7,583 nt of DNA, taken from contig DAOVNE010000051.1 in the NCBI GenBank assembly GCA_030630395.1, positions 1 through 7,583 of the forward strand, read 5' to 3'. Positions 1 through 6,973 of the stretch are shown one piece after another. The translations under genes were made by a program, and so were the position numbers. The notes beneath the pieces are model-generated. The model was given only the letters and a program-made list of their open reading frames with translations. It was not told the origin of the DNA and made no database searches. Positions within the stretch are counted from its first letter, which is position 1, and each line of letters begins with the position of its first letter. The DNA is from Candidatus Eiseniibacteriota bacterium. Its GTDB lineage: Bacteria; Joyebacterota; Joyebacteria; Joyebacterales; Joyebacteraceae.

Positions 1-1121
1 AGGGCACTCCCCACATTCACTTCATCGGGGTGTGGGACACGGTCGATGCTCTCGGGTTCCCGGATGACAGGGTGGCGGAGTTCGTGAACAGGGTCCTCTA
101 CCGTTTCAAGTTCCCGAACTACTCCCTTCTGGACGAGAAGGGCCGTCATCGCGTGGACCGCGCGTGTCAGGCGCTTGCGGTAGATGATGAGCGAGCAACC
201 TTCCATCCTCTGCTGTGGAATGAGAGTGAGGACACAGGTTCCTGGCTCACTCAGGTGTGGTTCTCGGGGGCGCACACGAATGTCGGTGGCGGATTCCCCA
301 AACACGGAATGTCGCTGGCCGCTCTCGACTGGATGATGGGGGAGGCCGAGGCCGCCGAGTTGCGGTTCATCCCTGAGGTCCGTGCGACGTATCACGACTC
401 CAGGAACGCCAATGACAAGCTGGCGGACTCGCGCGGAGGAGCGGCGTACTTCTACCGCTACAAGCCTCGCAACATATGGGACATCTGCGACAAGCACGAC
501 GCGAAGCCGGCGATCCACGTGAGTGCGCTCGAGCGCATTGCCCAGCAGATCGAGGGATATGCACCCGGCAACGTCCCCTGCTCAAGTACCATTGCCGAGA
601 CCAGGGGGGGACCGGCGGCAGACCACGTGGCCGATCTGGGAGAGGATGTCGAGACGTTCCTGACCGAGAGGCTCGGTGAGTGGACGCTTGCAGCCGGCCT
701 CAGGCGTCGCTTCCCGAAGTGGGGTGGTGGATCTCGTCCACCGCAGAGCCTGCTGGATCTTGAGGGGTGGGTTGCACAGGTCAGGTCCGTCGCGCACTAC
801 TTCTTCCTGGCCGCGGCCCTTGGTCTCTGTGTTCTGGCCGCCTTGACCCTCAAGAAGGTCACCGGAGATTTCTTGCCCACATCAGGCGAGCGGCTACTCG
901 TGCTGTGGGAGGTGTTCGGCAGAGGCATCTGTAGTGGTGCATGGGCGGCGTTACTCGCCGTGGCTCTTCTTCTGGTCATCATCGCAACGCTCGTGATCGC
1001 AGTGTGGACTCGCTGGCGAATGGAGCGCGACTTCTCGGAGTTCTGGTACAGCGCGCTCCCCGGTATGCGAAGGATGATGGTCGACAGGCTGCGCCCCGGC
1101 GCTGCGAAGACGCGTCCGTAG
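1..1121 (+). CDS. DUF2235 (Tle1-like) alpha/beta-hydrolase with C-terminal membrane helices, 5'-truncated
   Basis: The frame is open from the window edge (codons from position 3, 372 visible residues), so the true start lies upstream. Visible motifs are HFIGVWDTVDALG at about 18-56 and VWFSGAHTNVGGGFP at about 255-299, the signature blocks of DUF2235. In the related type VI lipase effectors (Tle1), the Asp of the first block and the His of the second complete a Ser-Asp-His triad. Those residues are here (codons 36-38 and 273-275); the GxSxG serine elbow must lie upstream. The C-terminal third has two strongly hydrophobic stretches, about 792-854 and 939-1010, followed by a basic tail, so the protein is probably membrane-anchored with the hydrolase on one face. 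A phospholipase/esterase activity is inferred from the family. No VgrG, PAAR or immunity gene is visible to support a type VI effector role. It ends in TAG. Confidence 0.85.
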   Translation, partial: GTPHIHFIGVWDTVDALGFPDDRVAEFVNRVLYRFKFPNYSLLDEKGRHRVDRACQALAVDDERATFHPLLWNESEDTGSWLTQVWFSGAHTNVGGGFPKHGMSLAALDWMMGEAEAAELRFIPEVRATYHDSRNANDKLADSRGGAAYFYRYKPRNIWDICDKHDAKPAIHVSALERIAQQIEGYAPGNVPCSSTIAETRGGPAADHVADLGEDVETFLTERLGEWTLAAGLRRRFPKWGGGSRPPQSLLDLEGWVAQVRSVAHYFFLAAALGLCVLAALTLKKVTGDFLPTSGERLLVLWEVFGRGICSGAWAALLAVALLLVIIATLVIAVWTRWRMERDFSEFWYSALPGMRRMMVDRLRPGAAKTRP

Positions 1122-1159
1122 CCTCGGTTTTCGCTGGGTTCTCTCTGTCGTCCACGATA

Positions 1160-1188
1160 TTGACGTCTCCCCATGTCTGGGCTACCAT
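1160..1188 (+). promoter_or_regulatory. Sigma70-type promoter upstream of sulfatase-fold gene
   Basis: TTGACG (1160-1165, 5 of 6 to consensus) is followed by exactly 17 bases and TACCAT (1183-1188, 4 of 6). Transcription would begin near 1195, leaving a leader of about 50 bases before the ATG at 1245. It lies in the only sizeable gap between the hydrolase and the next gene, so the sulfatase-fold gene and the gene after it may form a transcription unit separate from the hydrolase. Motif match only; no terminator is seen after 1121. Confidence 0.5.
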
Positions 1189-1244
1189 CGTAACTGGTGT
1201 GCTGGTGGTCTATCGGTATTCATCATCGAGAGCTTGGGGGAGAG

Positions 1245-2552
1245 ATGAAGCGGACACTGCGATTCGTTGCGGCGGGCTTGCTCGTCGTTCTTACATTCAT
1301 CGCAGTCTCCTGCGGCATCGTGTCGAAACCTCGGCACAACATCGTCCTCATCGTCATCGATACGCTCAGGACGGACCACCTTCCATTCCACGGGTACGAG
1401 AAGAACACGGCTCCTTTCCTCAGTCGGCTGGCCGAGGAAGGTGTGGTTTTCGAACGGGCGCACTCGACGTCGTCCTGGACCGCTCCAGCCACGGCATCGC
1501 TCGTGACATCGCTCCACCCGATACAACACGGAGTTCTCACCGGTTTCCGAGCGACCCAGATGCTGCGTCAGGCGAACCCATCGATCACACTGAATCGGAT
1601 TCCCGGAGAGACCACGACCATGGCCGAGGTGCTCAAGGAGGCCGGTTACTCAACATGGGCGGTGAGCGACAACATCAATGTCAGCTATGAGCAGGGCTTC
1701 GACGAAGGCTTCGGGAAGTTCCGGAAGACGGATTTCCAGGGAGCGGCGACAGTCAATGCTACCGTAAAGGGGTGGGCCCCGGCGATCCAGGATCGAGAGC
1801 CGTACTTCCTCTATCTGCACTACATTGATCCCCACAGACCATACGAGAAGCAGGCGCCCTGGTACGAGCCGGCTGAGGGAGAACTGCTGGATTCCATCTC
1901 CGCCTACGACAGCGAGATCAACTACGTCGACCAGAAGATCAGCGAGCTGTTTGAGCTCATGGAGTGGGACAAGAACACCCTGGTTGTTGTCACCTCAGAC
2001 CACGGTGAGGAATTCCTCGACCATGGCGACTGGGATCACAGCAGGACTCTCTACGGTGAGGTCCTGGATGTGCCGCTCGTTGTGTACTGTCCCGGTGAGA
2101 TCCCGGCCGCGCAGAGGATCGCGGAGCGTGTCTCCATCCTCGATATCCACCCAACGCTGAGGGACTTCGTCGGACTTGCCCCGAGCGCCGTCGAGCAGGG
2201 CATCAGTCTGCTTCCGGCTCTACGCGGTGAGGGAGATCTTTCCGGGGACAGACCGCACTTCTCCGATCTTCGCAGCCCGCCGTGGTACGGCAGCCGTGTT
2301 CTGCGAGCCGTCATCAGCGGAGATGAGAAGTACGTGTTGACCGAGCCCGGTATCGAGGAGCTCTACGATCTCGTGGCCGACCCGGACGAGCTCCACTCAC
2401 TGGCATCAGCGCGGGGAGACCGCTGTGCTGAGATGAGAAGTGAGCTGGAGGAGTTCGAGCAGAGCCTCGTCATCTACACGCACGAGGAGTTCGGCATCAC
2501 CTTGGACGAAGAGACGCTCAAGAAGCTCGAGTCTCTTGGGTACATCAACTAG
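1245..2552 (+). CDS. Lipoprotein of the sulfatase / alkaline phosphatase superfamily
   Basis: 435 residues from the ATG at 1245, which follows GGGGGAGAG directly and begins a clear signal peptide (MKRTLRF, hydrophobic run, then AVSC with Cys23 as the likely lipidated residue). An upstream in-frame GTG at 1197 would bury that signal. The sulfatase fold is shown by IVLIVIDTLRTDHL (residues 33-46, metal Asp39), HYIDPHRPY (192-200), VVVTSDHGEEF (247-257, metal Asp252/His253) and DHSRTLYGEVLDVPL (264-278). The nucleophile region reads SWTAPATASL (77-86). The C/S-x-P-x-R formylglycine signature of true sulfatases is replaced by T-A-P-A-T, putting Thr79 at the nucleophile position, as in phosphoglycerol and phosphoethanolamine transferases. 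It may therefore act on phosphate or phosphonate esters, or be a divergent sulfohydrolase; the substrate cannot be read from sequence. The C-terminus LKKLESLGYIN resembles the end of many sulfatases of this group. Expected location: membrane-anchored, outside the cytoplasm. Confidence 0.9.
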   Translation: MKRTLRFVAAGLLVVLTFIAVSCGIVSKPRHNIVLIVIDTLRTDHLPFHGYEKNTAPFLSRLAEEGVVFERAHSTSSWTAPATASLVTSLHPIQHGVLTGFRATQMLRQANPSITLNRIPGETTTMAEVLKEAGYSTWAVSDNINVSYEQGFDEGFGKFRKTDFQGAATVNATVKGWAPAIQDREPYFLYLHYIDPHRPYEKQAPWYEPAEGELLDSISAYDSEINYVDQKISELFELMEWDKNTLVVVTSDHGEEFLDHGDWDHSRTLYGEVLDVPLVVYCPGEIPAAQRIAERVSILDIHPTLRDFVGLAPSAVEQGISLLPALRGEGDLSGDRPHFSDLRSPPWYGSRVLRAVISGDEKYVLTEPGIEELYDLVADPDELHSLASARGDRCAEMRSELEEFEQSLVIYTHEEFGITLDEETLKKLESLGYIN

Positions 2553-2577
2553 CTTAATGCCGGTCCCCTCGGTCTTC

Positions 2578-2584
2578 GGAGGAG
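2578..2584 (+). promoter_or_regulatory. Strong Shine-Dalgarno supporting a TTG start
   Basis: GGAGGAG lies 5 bases before the TTG at 2590-2592. The in-frame ATG at 2557, five bases after the preceding stop, has no purine-rich site upstream. The site therefore favours TTG as the start of the Moco-sulfurase-like protein. Confidence 0.65.
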
Positions 2585-2589
2585 TTCTC

Positions 2590-4020
2590 TTGGCAGCACA
2601 TACCAACTCAGCGCGAGAGAGCGAACTACCGCGCGGCCTCGAGTCGTTCCTCAAGCAGTGTCCGGAGTATGGCGAGACATCCGCGCTCGATGAACTCCGG
2701 GCCACCGAGTTCGCACGACTGGACAGACTCGGCCATGTCTACCTCGACTACACCGGAGGTGGGCTCTACGGCGAGTCTCAAGTGAGGCAGCATTCCGAGT
2801 TTCTGCTCGGCAATGTTCTGGGTAATCCGCACTCGTCAAACCCGACATCGTCGGTGTCCACCAAGCTGATTGAGCGCTGTCGCAACCGCGTGCTCAGCTT
2901 CTTCAAGGCTTCACCCGAGGAGTACGTGGTCATCTTCACCGCCAACGCCAGCCACGCGCTGAAGCTCGTGGGGGAGGCCTACCCATTCTCCGATGGAGAC
3001 GAGCTTCTCCTCAGTTTTGACAATCACAATTCGGCGAACGGGATCCGTGAGTTCAGCCGGGCAGAGCTCGCGACCACGCGCTATCTTCCGGTTGTGCCGC
3101 CGGACCTGTGCATCTCCGAAGATATCGTCGAACGAGCTCTCAACGAAGGCGCCGAGGCGAAGAACAAGCTCTTCGTCTATCCCGCTCAGTCCAACTTCTC
3201 AGGTGTTCAGCATCCCCTTAGCTGGATCGAAATCGCGCAGTCGAGGGGGTGGGACGTATTCCTCGATGCGGCGGCGTTTGTACCCACGAACACCCTCGAT
3301 CTCCGTCGCTACCACCCGGACTATGTCTGTGTGTCGTTCTACAAGATGTTTGGCTATCCGACCGGTGTCGGTGTTCTCATCGCGCGACGCGGAGCGCTGG
3401 GGAAGCTTCACCGTCCGTGGTTTTCGGGGGGTACGATCACCGTGGTCTCCGTGCAGGCCGACCAGCATCTCATGGCATCGGGGGCGGCGAGGTTCGAGGA
3501 CGGCACACCGAACTACGTGTGTCTCCCGGCCGTGGAACGGGGTCTCAACTTCATCGAATCGGTCGGCATCGAGACCATACACCGGCGAGTGACGTGCCTT
3601 ACCGCCTGGCTTCTTGAGCGAATGGTCGCGCTCAGGCATGGGACCGATCGCCCCGTCGTCAAGGTCTACGGCCCTGAGAATATGGAGTGCCGTGGCGCTA
3701 CCGTCGCCTTCAACGTGTACGATGCAGAAGGCGCCACGGTAGATCATCTGGCAGTTGAGGAACGCGCGAACGAGTGGGGTATATCGCTCCGCACAGGTTG
3801 CTTCTGTAACCCCGGAGCGGGGGAGATGGCGCTCGGTCTTGAGAAAGATGAGATCGCAGCGTGCTTCACCGATGTCGACGCGAGGATCACGCTGAACGAG
3901 TTTCGCCAGTGCATCGACAGCAAAGACACTGGAGCCGTGCGCATATCCCTTGGGATCGCCACGAACTACCAGGACGTGGGTACGTTCCTGAGCTTCCTTG
4001 AGACCTTCAGGGAGAGCTAG
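2590..4020 (+). CDS. Molybdenum cofactor sulfurase-like PLP enzyme (aminotransferase class V), no MOSC domain
   Basis: 476 residues from the TTG at 2590 (487 if the ATG at 2557 is used). The fold is that of NifS/SufS cysteine desulfurases, but the blocks match the N-terminal half of eukaryotic Moco sulfurase (ABA3/MOCOS): YLDYTGGGLY (51-60), NPHSSNPTS (79-87), DNHNSANGIREF (144-155), LDAAAFVPT (225-233, Asp226 for the PLP ring nitrogen), SFYKMFGYPTGVG (249-261, Lys252 as the PLP Schiff-base lysine), LRTGCFCNPGAGE (400-412, Cys404/Cys406, one the likely persulfide carrier) and GAVRISLGIATNYQDV (448-463). The known reaction takes sulfur from L-cysteine as enzyme persulfide and passes it to an acceptor, giving alanine; in MOCOS the acceptor is the molybdenum cofactor. 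The chain ends where MOCOS continues into a cofactor-binding MOSC domain, so the acceptor here is open. No signal peptide, so cytoplasmic. It begins 37 bp after the sulfatase-fold gene with no visible promoter between, suggesting co-transcription. Confidence 0.88.
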   Translation: MAAHTNSARESELPRGLESFLKQCPEYGETSALDELRATEFARLDRLGHVYLDYTGGGLYGESQVRQHSEFLLGNVLGNPHSSNPTSSVSTKLIERCRNRVLSFFKASPEEYVVIFTANASHALKLVGEAYPFSDGDELLLSFDNHNSANGIREFSRAELATTRYLPVVPPDLCISEDIVERALNEGAEAKNKLFVYPAQSNFSGVQHPLSWIEIAQSRGWDVFLDAAAFVPTNTLDLRRYHPDYVCVSFYKMFGYPTGVGVLIARRGALGKLHRPWFSGGTITVVSVQADQHLMASGAARFEDGTPNYVCLPAVERGLNFIESVGIETIHRRVTCLTAWLLERMVALRHGTDRPVVKVYGPENMECRGATVAFNVYDAEGATVDHLAVEERANEWGISLRTGCFCNPGAGEMALGLEKDEIAACFTDVDARITLNEFRQCIDSKDTGAVRISLGIATNYQDVGTFLSFLETFRES

Positions 4021-4044
4021 CGCGCTCCCCCGATCCATCATGAA

Positions 4045-4060
4045 GAGAGCCGGTGCTCTC
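4045..4060. terminator. Hairpin between convergent genes, possible bidirectional terminator
   Basis: GAGAGC-CGGT-GCTCTC forms a perfect 6-bp stem with a 4-base loop. It sits in the 43-bp gap between the TAG ending the Moco-sulfurase-like gene and the TAG ending the reverse-strand propeller gene. Neither side has a proper T-run (CTGCTATTTC on +, TTCATGATGG on -), so intrinsic termination is plausible but not certain. Confidence 0.4.
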
Positions 4061-4063
4061 CTG

Positions 4064-6688
4064 CTATTTCAAGAGGCTGATCTTCCTTGCGACCGCCTCT
4101 CCATTCGCTTCGATCCTGACGAAGTACGTACCGCTCGAAACCACCAGCCCCTCATCGTTCCGTCCATCCCAGTGCGTCTCATGCTGACCGGCGTTCCTGT
4201 AGCCGGACTCGAGCGTCTGCACGCATCTTCCGGCCAGATCATGGACCGTGATTGAGACACTCGCCGGCTGAGACAGCTGGTATGCCACCGTCGTACTCGG
4301 GTTGAACGGGTTTGGGAAGCTCGCGAACTCGGCGATGGTCTTCGCTTCGGCGACCACATCACCTACGCCGGTCACATCATCCAGGTCGATCGAGTGCATC
4401 GAACGCCCGTGAGTTCCCGCGACGAGCGTTCTCGTCGGCTGGTGGATCTTGAGGTCGAAGACGGGCGCCGGAGGGAGTCCTGTTCCGAGCACGTCCCAGT
4501 TCGCGCCCAGGTCCCTCGTGAAGAAGCAGCCGACGTCCGTGCCGACGTAGATCACGGACGGCAGGTCCGGATCGACGGCGACCACGTTGAACGGGGCGTC
4601 CGGGAGGTTCCCGCTGATGTCCGTCCACGTCGCGCCTGAGTCGTCCGTCCTGTAGAGATGGGCGACCTCCTCATCCCATCTCAGGCCTGAGAAGGTCACG
4701 TAGGCGACCGATGCGTCGCTATGATCGACGGCGACACGTGTGACCCAGCGATTCGGAAGCGATGAAGAGACATTCGACCAGCTCCCACCACCGTTTTCGG
4801 TGACCCAGACGTTCGAGTCGTCGGTTCCAACGTAAATGACGTCCGGGTTGCTCGGAGAGACTGCGATCGTCGTGATCGTGCCGTAGCTACCCTGGTCTCC
4901 GTTCGTGAGGTCGGTGCTGATAGCGTTCCACCATGAGGCGCCGTTGGTCGTGCGCCAGAGCCTGTAGGTCCCGAAGTAGAGCGTCTGCGGGTCGGAGGGG
5001 TCCATCACCATAGGTGACGACCAGTTTCTACGATCGTAGTCATCAACCCCGCTTAGCGCCCACGACCAATAGTCGCCGAAGTCCGTGGATTTGTAGGCGT
5101 TGCCCCACTGGTACTCGCAGTAGATCGTGTTCGGGTCCGTCGGATCCACGATCGTGTAGAACCCGTCCCCGCCGAAGATCCTCTCCCAGTCATCGGTCGC
5201 GCCGGTGGGGGTCCTGAGCGTGCCGTTGTCCTGCGTTCCACCGTAGAGCCGCTCTGGGTGCTGGTAGTCGATCTCGATCGCGTAGAACTGGTTCGTCGGT
5301 TGGTCATAGAGCTTCGTCCAGGAGTTTCCGCTGTTCGTCGAGACGTAGATGCCCCCGTCGTTGCCCTCGAATATCCTCGTGGCGTCGGTTGGGTCGAACT
5401 CCATGGCATGATGGTCGACGTGGTTGCTGGAGCCTACCTCCGACCAGCTTGCGCCTCCGTTCTGAGACCTGTAGAAGGGCACACCAAGTGCGAATACGCG
5501 ATCCGGATCGCTTGGATCGACTCGCACCTGGCCGAAGTACCAGCCGAAGGAGCTCGTCAGGCCGGACAGTGCGCCGTCGTTCGTCTGCGTCCAGGTGTCG
5601 CCGCCGTCCGTGCTCTTGAAGAGACCGTCGAAGTAGCCCGGGTCATCGACATAGATGGCATAGATGACGCTCGGGTCGGATTCACACACTGAGATGCCGA
5701 TGCGGCCGACTCCAGAACCGGACGGCAGCCCGCTCGTCAGTTCGGACCACGTGTCGCCGCCGTCGATGGAGCGGTAGATGCCACTCGACGGCCCACCGGA
5801 TCTCCTGTACGTGCGTCTTCTGACACGCTCCCACATTGCGACATAGACCGTATCCGGATGATCGGGGTTGATGGCCAGATCGATCGCTGCAGTCGAATCC
5901 GTCAGCGCGAAGACCTGCGTCCATGAGTCACCCGCATCCGCCGACCGGTAGACACCGCGGTCCGGGTTCGTCCCGAAAAGCGTTCCCGTCGCCGCTACCC
6001 ATATGCGGTCGGTGTTCTTCGGGTCGATCACGATCCGACCGGTGTAGCGAGTCTCCTCGAGGCCGAGATGGCTCCAGGTGGATCCGCCATCCGTCGACTT
6101 GAAGAGCCCGGCTCCGAACCAGCTTGCACTCGAGGCGTTTGCTTCCCCGGTGCCCACGTAGATGATGTCCGGATCATCTGGGTCGACTGCGATGTCACCT
6201 ATGGTAAGGACCGGCTGGTCATCGAAGATCGGATCCCAGGAGCTTCCGCCGTCGGTGGTTTTGAAGAGTCCACCGCTAGCCATGGCCGCATAGATGGTGT
6301 TGGGGTCTGTAGGGTCGAAGGCGAGGTCAGTGAGACGAGCCCCGATGTTGCTTGGCCCGCGCTCCTGCCACGACGCACGGCCCGACCGCATCGCCGAGAG
6401 CCTCAGGGCATGTCCGTCGGCCAACGCCTCGGCCATCTGCTCGTGGTTAATCTCTTCATGGGGGTATGCCCGCTGAGCGAATGCCCAGTCGTTCGGGAAG
6501 GTCCCCGGCTCGTAGAGCTTTCCCTCTGCCGCCATCTCAGCCTTGAGCGATGCCTTCTCGGCTGCGATTCGAGATGCAACCTCTTCAGTCGTCATGAGCT
6601 GTGCGGTGCGTGTGTCGTGCACTGCCCAGAGCACCACGATCAGCGCAAGGGCGAGAAGCACAGGGAAGAGAACTCGTCGTCTTGTCAT
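4064..6688 (-). CDS. Exported Asp-box (BNR) beta-propeller protein with C-terminal FlgD-Ig / T9SS-like sorting domain
   Basis: 874 residues from the ATG at 6688, chosen because AGGAGG (6698-6703) lies 9 bases ahead and the protein then opens with MTRRR plus a hydrophobic segment (about 6-23). An in-frame ATG at 6718 would add 10 residues. After a charged linker, WQERGPSNIGARLTDLAFDP (107-126) begins a repeat region typical of the sortilin/VPS10-like and GH74-like propeller family. Twelve Asp boxes (S/T-x-D-x-G-x-S/T-W or close variants) start near residues 144, 198, 249, 307, 359, 408, 450, 534, 580, 630, 681 and 724, often with a preceding DPxDPxxIYVG strand. Residues about 791-874 begin FPNPFNPSTT and end in GTYFVRIEANGE...KISLLK, a FlgD-Ig-like module often found as the C-terminal signal of exported FCB proteins. 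Glycan binding or hydrolysis is possible by family, but I cannot assign catalytic residues, so enzymatic activity is unproven. It is convergent with the preceding pair and divergent from the next gene. Confidence 0.9.
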   Translation of the reverse strand: MTRRRVLFPVLLALALIVVLWAVHDTRTAQLMTTEEVASRIAAEKASLKAEMAAEGKLYEPGTFPNDWAFAQRAYPHEEINHEQMAEALADGHALRLSAMRSGRASWQERGPSNIGARLTDLAFDPTDPNTIYAAMASGGLFKTTDGGSSWDPIFDDQPVLTIGDIAVDPDDPDIIYVGTGEANASSASWFGAGLFKSTDGGSTWSHLGLEETRYTGRIVIDPKNTDRIWVAATGTLFGTNPDRGVYRSADAGDSWTQVFALTDSTAAIDLAINPDHPDTVYVAMWERVRRRTYRRSGGPSSGIYRSIDGGDTWSELTSGLPSGSGVGRIGISVCESDPSVIYAIYVDDPGYFDGLFKSTDGGDTWTQTNDGALSGLTSSFGWYFGQVRVDPSDPDRVFALGVPFYRSQNGGASWSEVGSSNHVDHHAMEFDPTDATRIFEGNDGGIYVSTNSGNSWTKLYDQPTNQFYAIEIDYQHPERLYGGTQDNGTLRTPTGATDDWERIFGGDGFYTIVDPTDPNTIYCEYQWGNAYKSTDFGDYWSWALSGVDDYDRRNWSSPMVMDPSDPQTLYFGTYRLWRTTNGASWWNAISTDLTNGDQGSYGTITTIAVSPSNPDVIYVGTDDSNVWVTENGGGSWSNVSSSLPNRWVTRVAVDHSDASVAYVTFSGLRWDEEVAHLYRTDDSGATWTDISGNLPDAPFNVVAVDPDLPSVIYVGTDVGCFFTRDLGANWDVLGTGLPPAPVFDLKIHQPTRTLVAGTHGRSMHSIDLDDVTGVGDVVAEAKTIAEFASFPNPFNPSTTVAYQLSQPASVSITVHDLAGRCVQTLESGYRNAGQHETHWDGRNDEGLVVSSGTYFVRIEANGEAVARKISLLK
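4067..4318 (-). other. C-terminal FlgD-Ig / type IX-like sorting domain
   Basis: Residues 791-874 of the propeller protein: FPNPFNPSTTVAYQL, then a short beta-sandwich with VSITVHDLAGR, WDGRNDEGLVVSSGTYFVR and a basic end (ARKISLLK). This is the standard layout of T9SS type A-like or FlgD-Ig C-termini. Whether this organism has a type IX machine cannot be seen from the window. Confidence 0.75.
4496..6259 (-). repeat. Array of twelve Asp-box units within the propeller gene
   Basis: Protein-level tandem repeat spanning residues 144-731. The clearest units read STDGGSTW, SIDGGDTW and STDGGDTW; weaker ones read STDFGDYW, TTNGASWW and TENGGGSW. DNA similarity between units is limited to short blocks such as the reverse complement of TTGAAGAG (near 5619, 6102 and 6262), so this is an old, diverged repeat, not a recent expansion. 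The widest gap (units at 450 and 534) has a blade without a recognisable box, which contains YGGTQDNGT. Confidence 0.8.
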
Positions 6689-6697
6689 GCTCTGAAA

Positions 6698-6703
6698 CCT
6701 CCT
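6698..6703 (-). promoter_or_regulatory. Shine-Dalgarno deciding the propeller gene start
   Basis: The reverse strand reads AGGAGG, full consensus, 9 bases before the ATG whose first base is 6688. The upstream in-frame ATG at 6718 has no such site. Confidence 0.75.
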
Positions 6704-6747
6704 GCCTGCGTGTTGCATCTCAAACTGGGAAGTCCATATCTTATCTA

Positions 6748-6756
6748 ATCATAGCA
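6748..6756 (-). promoter_or_regulatory. Extended -10 promoter for the propeller gene
   Basis: The reverse strand reads TGC-TATGAT, an extended -10 element (TGn plus 5 of 6 to TATAAT), about 60 bases before the chosen ATG. No good -35 is found at normal spacing (the nearest, TTGTCT, is only 14 bases away), which extended -10 promoters can tolerate. Confidence 0.35.
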
Positions 6757-6851
6757 AGTTCCGTGAAAGACAACGAGACAGTAGTTGCCCACAGGCACAA
6801 TGATAGTGCTGAACGTACTGTAACACGACAAGTGTGCACAAGTTATGAGTC

Positions 6852-6883
6852 TTGAACCGATGGTCTGTTTGTGGTAATATAAT
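6852..6883 (+). promoter_or_regulatory. Promoter for the jelly-roll-like secreted protein gene
   Basis: TTGAAC (6852-6857) is followed after 17 bases by TAATAT (6875-6880), preceded by TG-n as in an extended -10. A perfect TATAAT overlaps at 6878-6883 but at 20-base spacing. Transcription would start near 6888, giving a leader of about 85-100 bases. The leader has a direct repeat of ACGGGCC (6936-6942 and 6962-6968) with no known function. The local AT-rich stretch stands out from the GC-rich surroundings. Confidence 0.5.
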
Positions 6884-6973
6884 AAGATATGGAGAAATGG
6901 CCGTAAGGACGAGAACTGATTGTGAGTCGTATGTGACGGGCCCCGAAGCAGGCCAAATGCAACGGGCCTCAAG

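Noticed and set aside
941..1690. A 249-codon forward frame overlapping the ends of the hydrolase and sulfatase-fold genes
   Set aside because: It runs in a different frame through two well-supported genes, is rich in Arg/Ser/His as out-of-frame GC-rich translations are, and has no domain.
1245..2552. Calling the sulfatase-fold protein a classic sulfatase activated by a formylglycine-generating enzyme
   Set aside because: The C/S-x-P-x-R signature is absent (T-A-P-A-T), so the superfamily call is kept but not the specific activity.
3199..4041. A 280-codon open frame on the reverse strand across the Moco-sulfurase-like gene
   Set aside because: It lies entirely over a gene with intact catalytic motifs; long antisense frames are expected in GC-rich coding DNA and the translation shows no domain.
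6068..6748. A 226-codon forward frame opposite the N-terminal part of the propeller gene
   Set aside because: It is the complement of the Asp-box coding sequence; the reverse strand carries the repeated STDGG-type motifs and a consensus ribosome site.
6833..6840. TGTGCACA palindrome 12 bases upstream of the -35 element, as a possible operator
   Set aside because: An 8-base palindrome is expected about once by chance in a gap of this size, and the flanking bases do not extend the symmetry.
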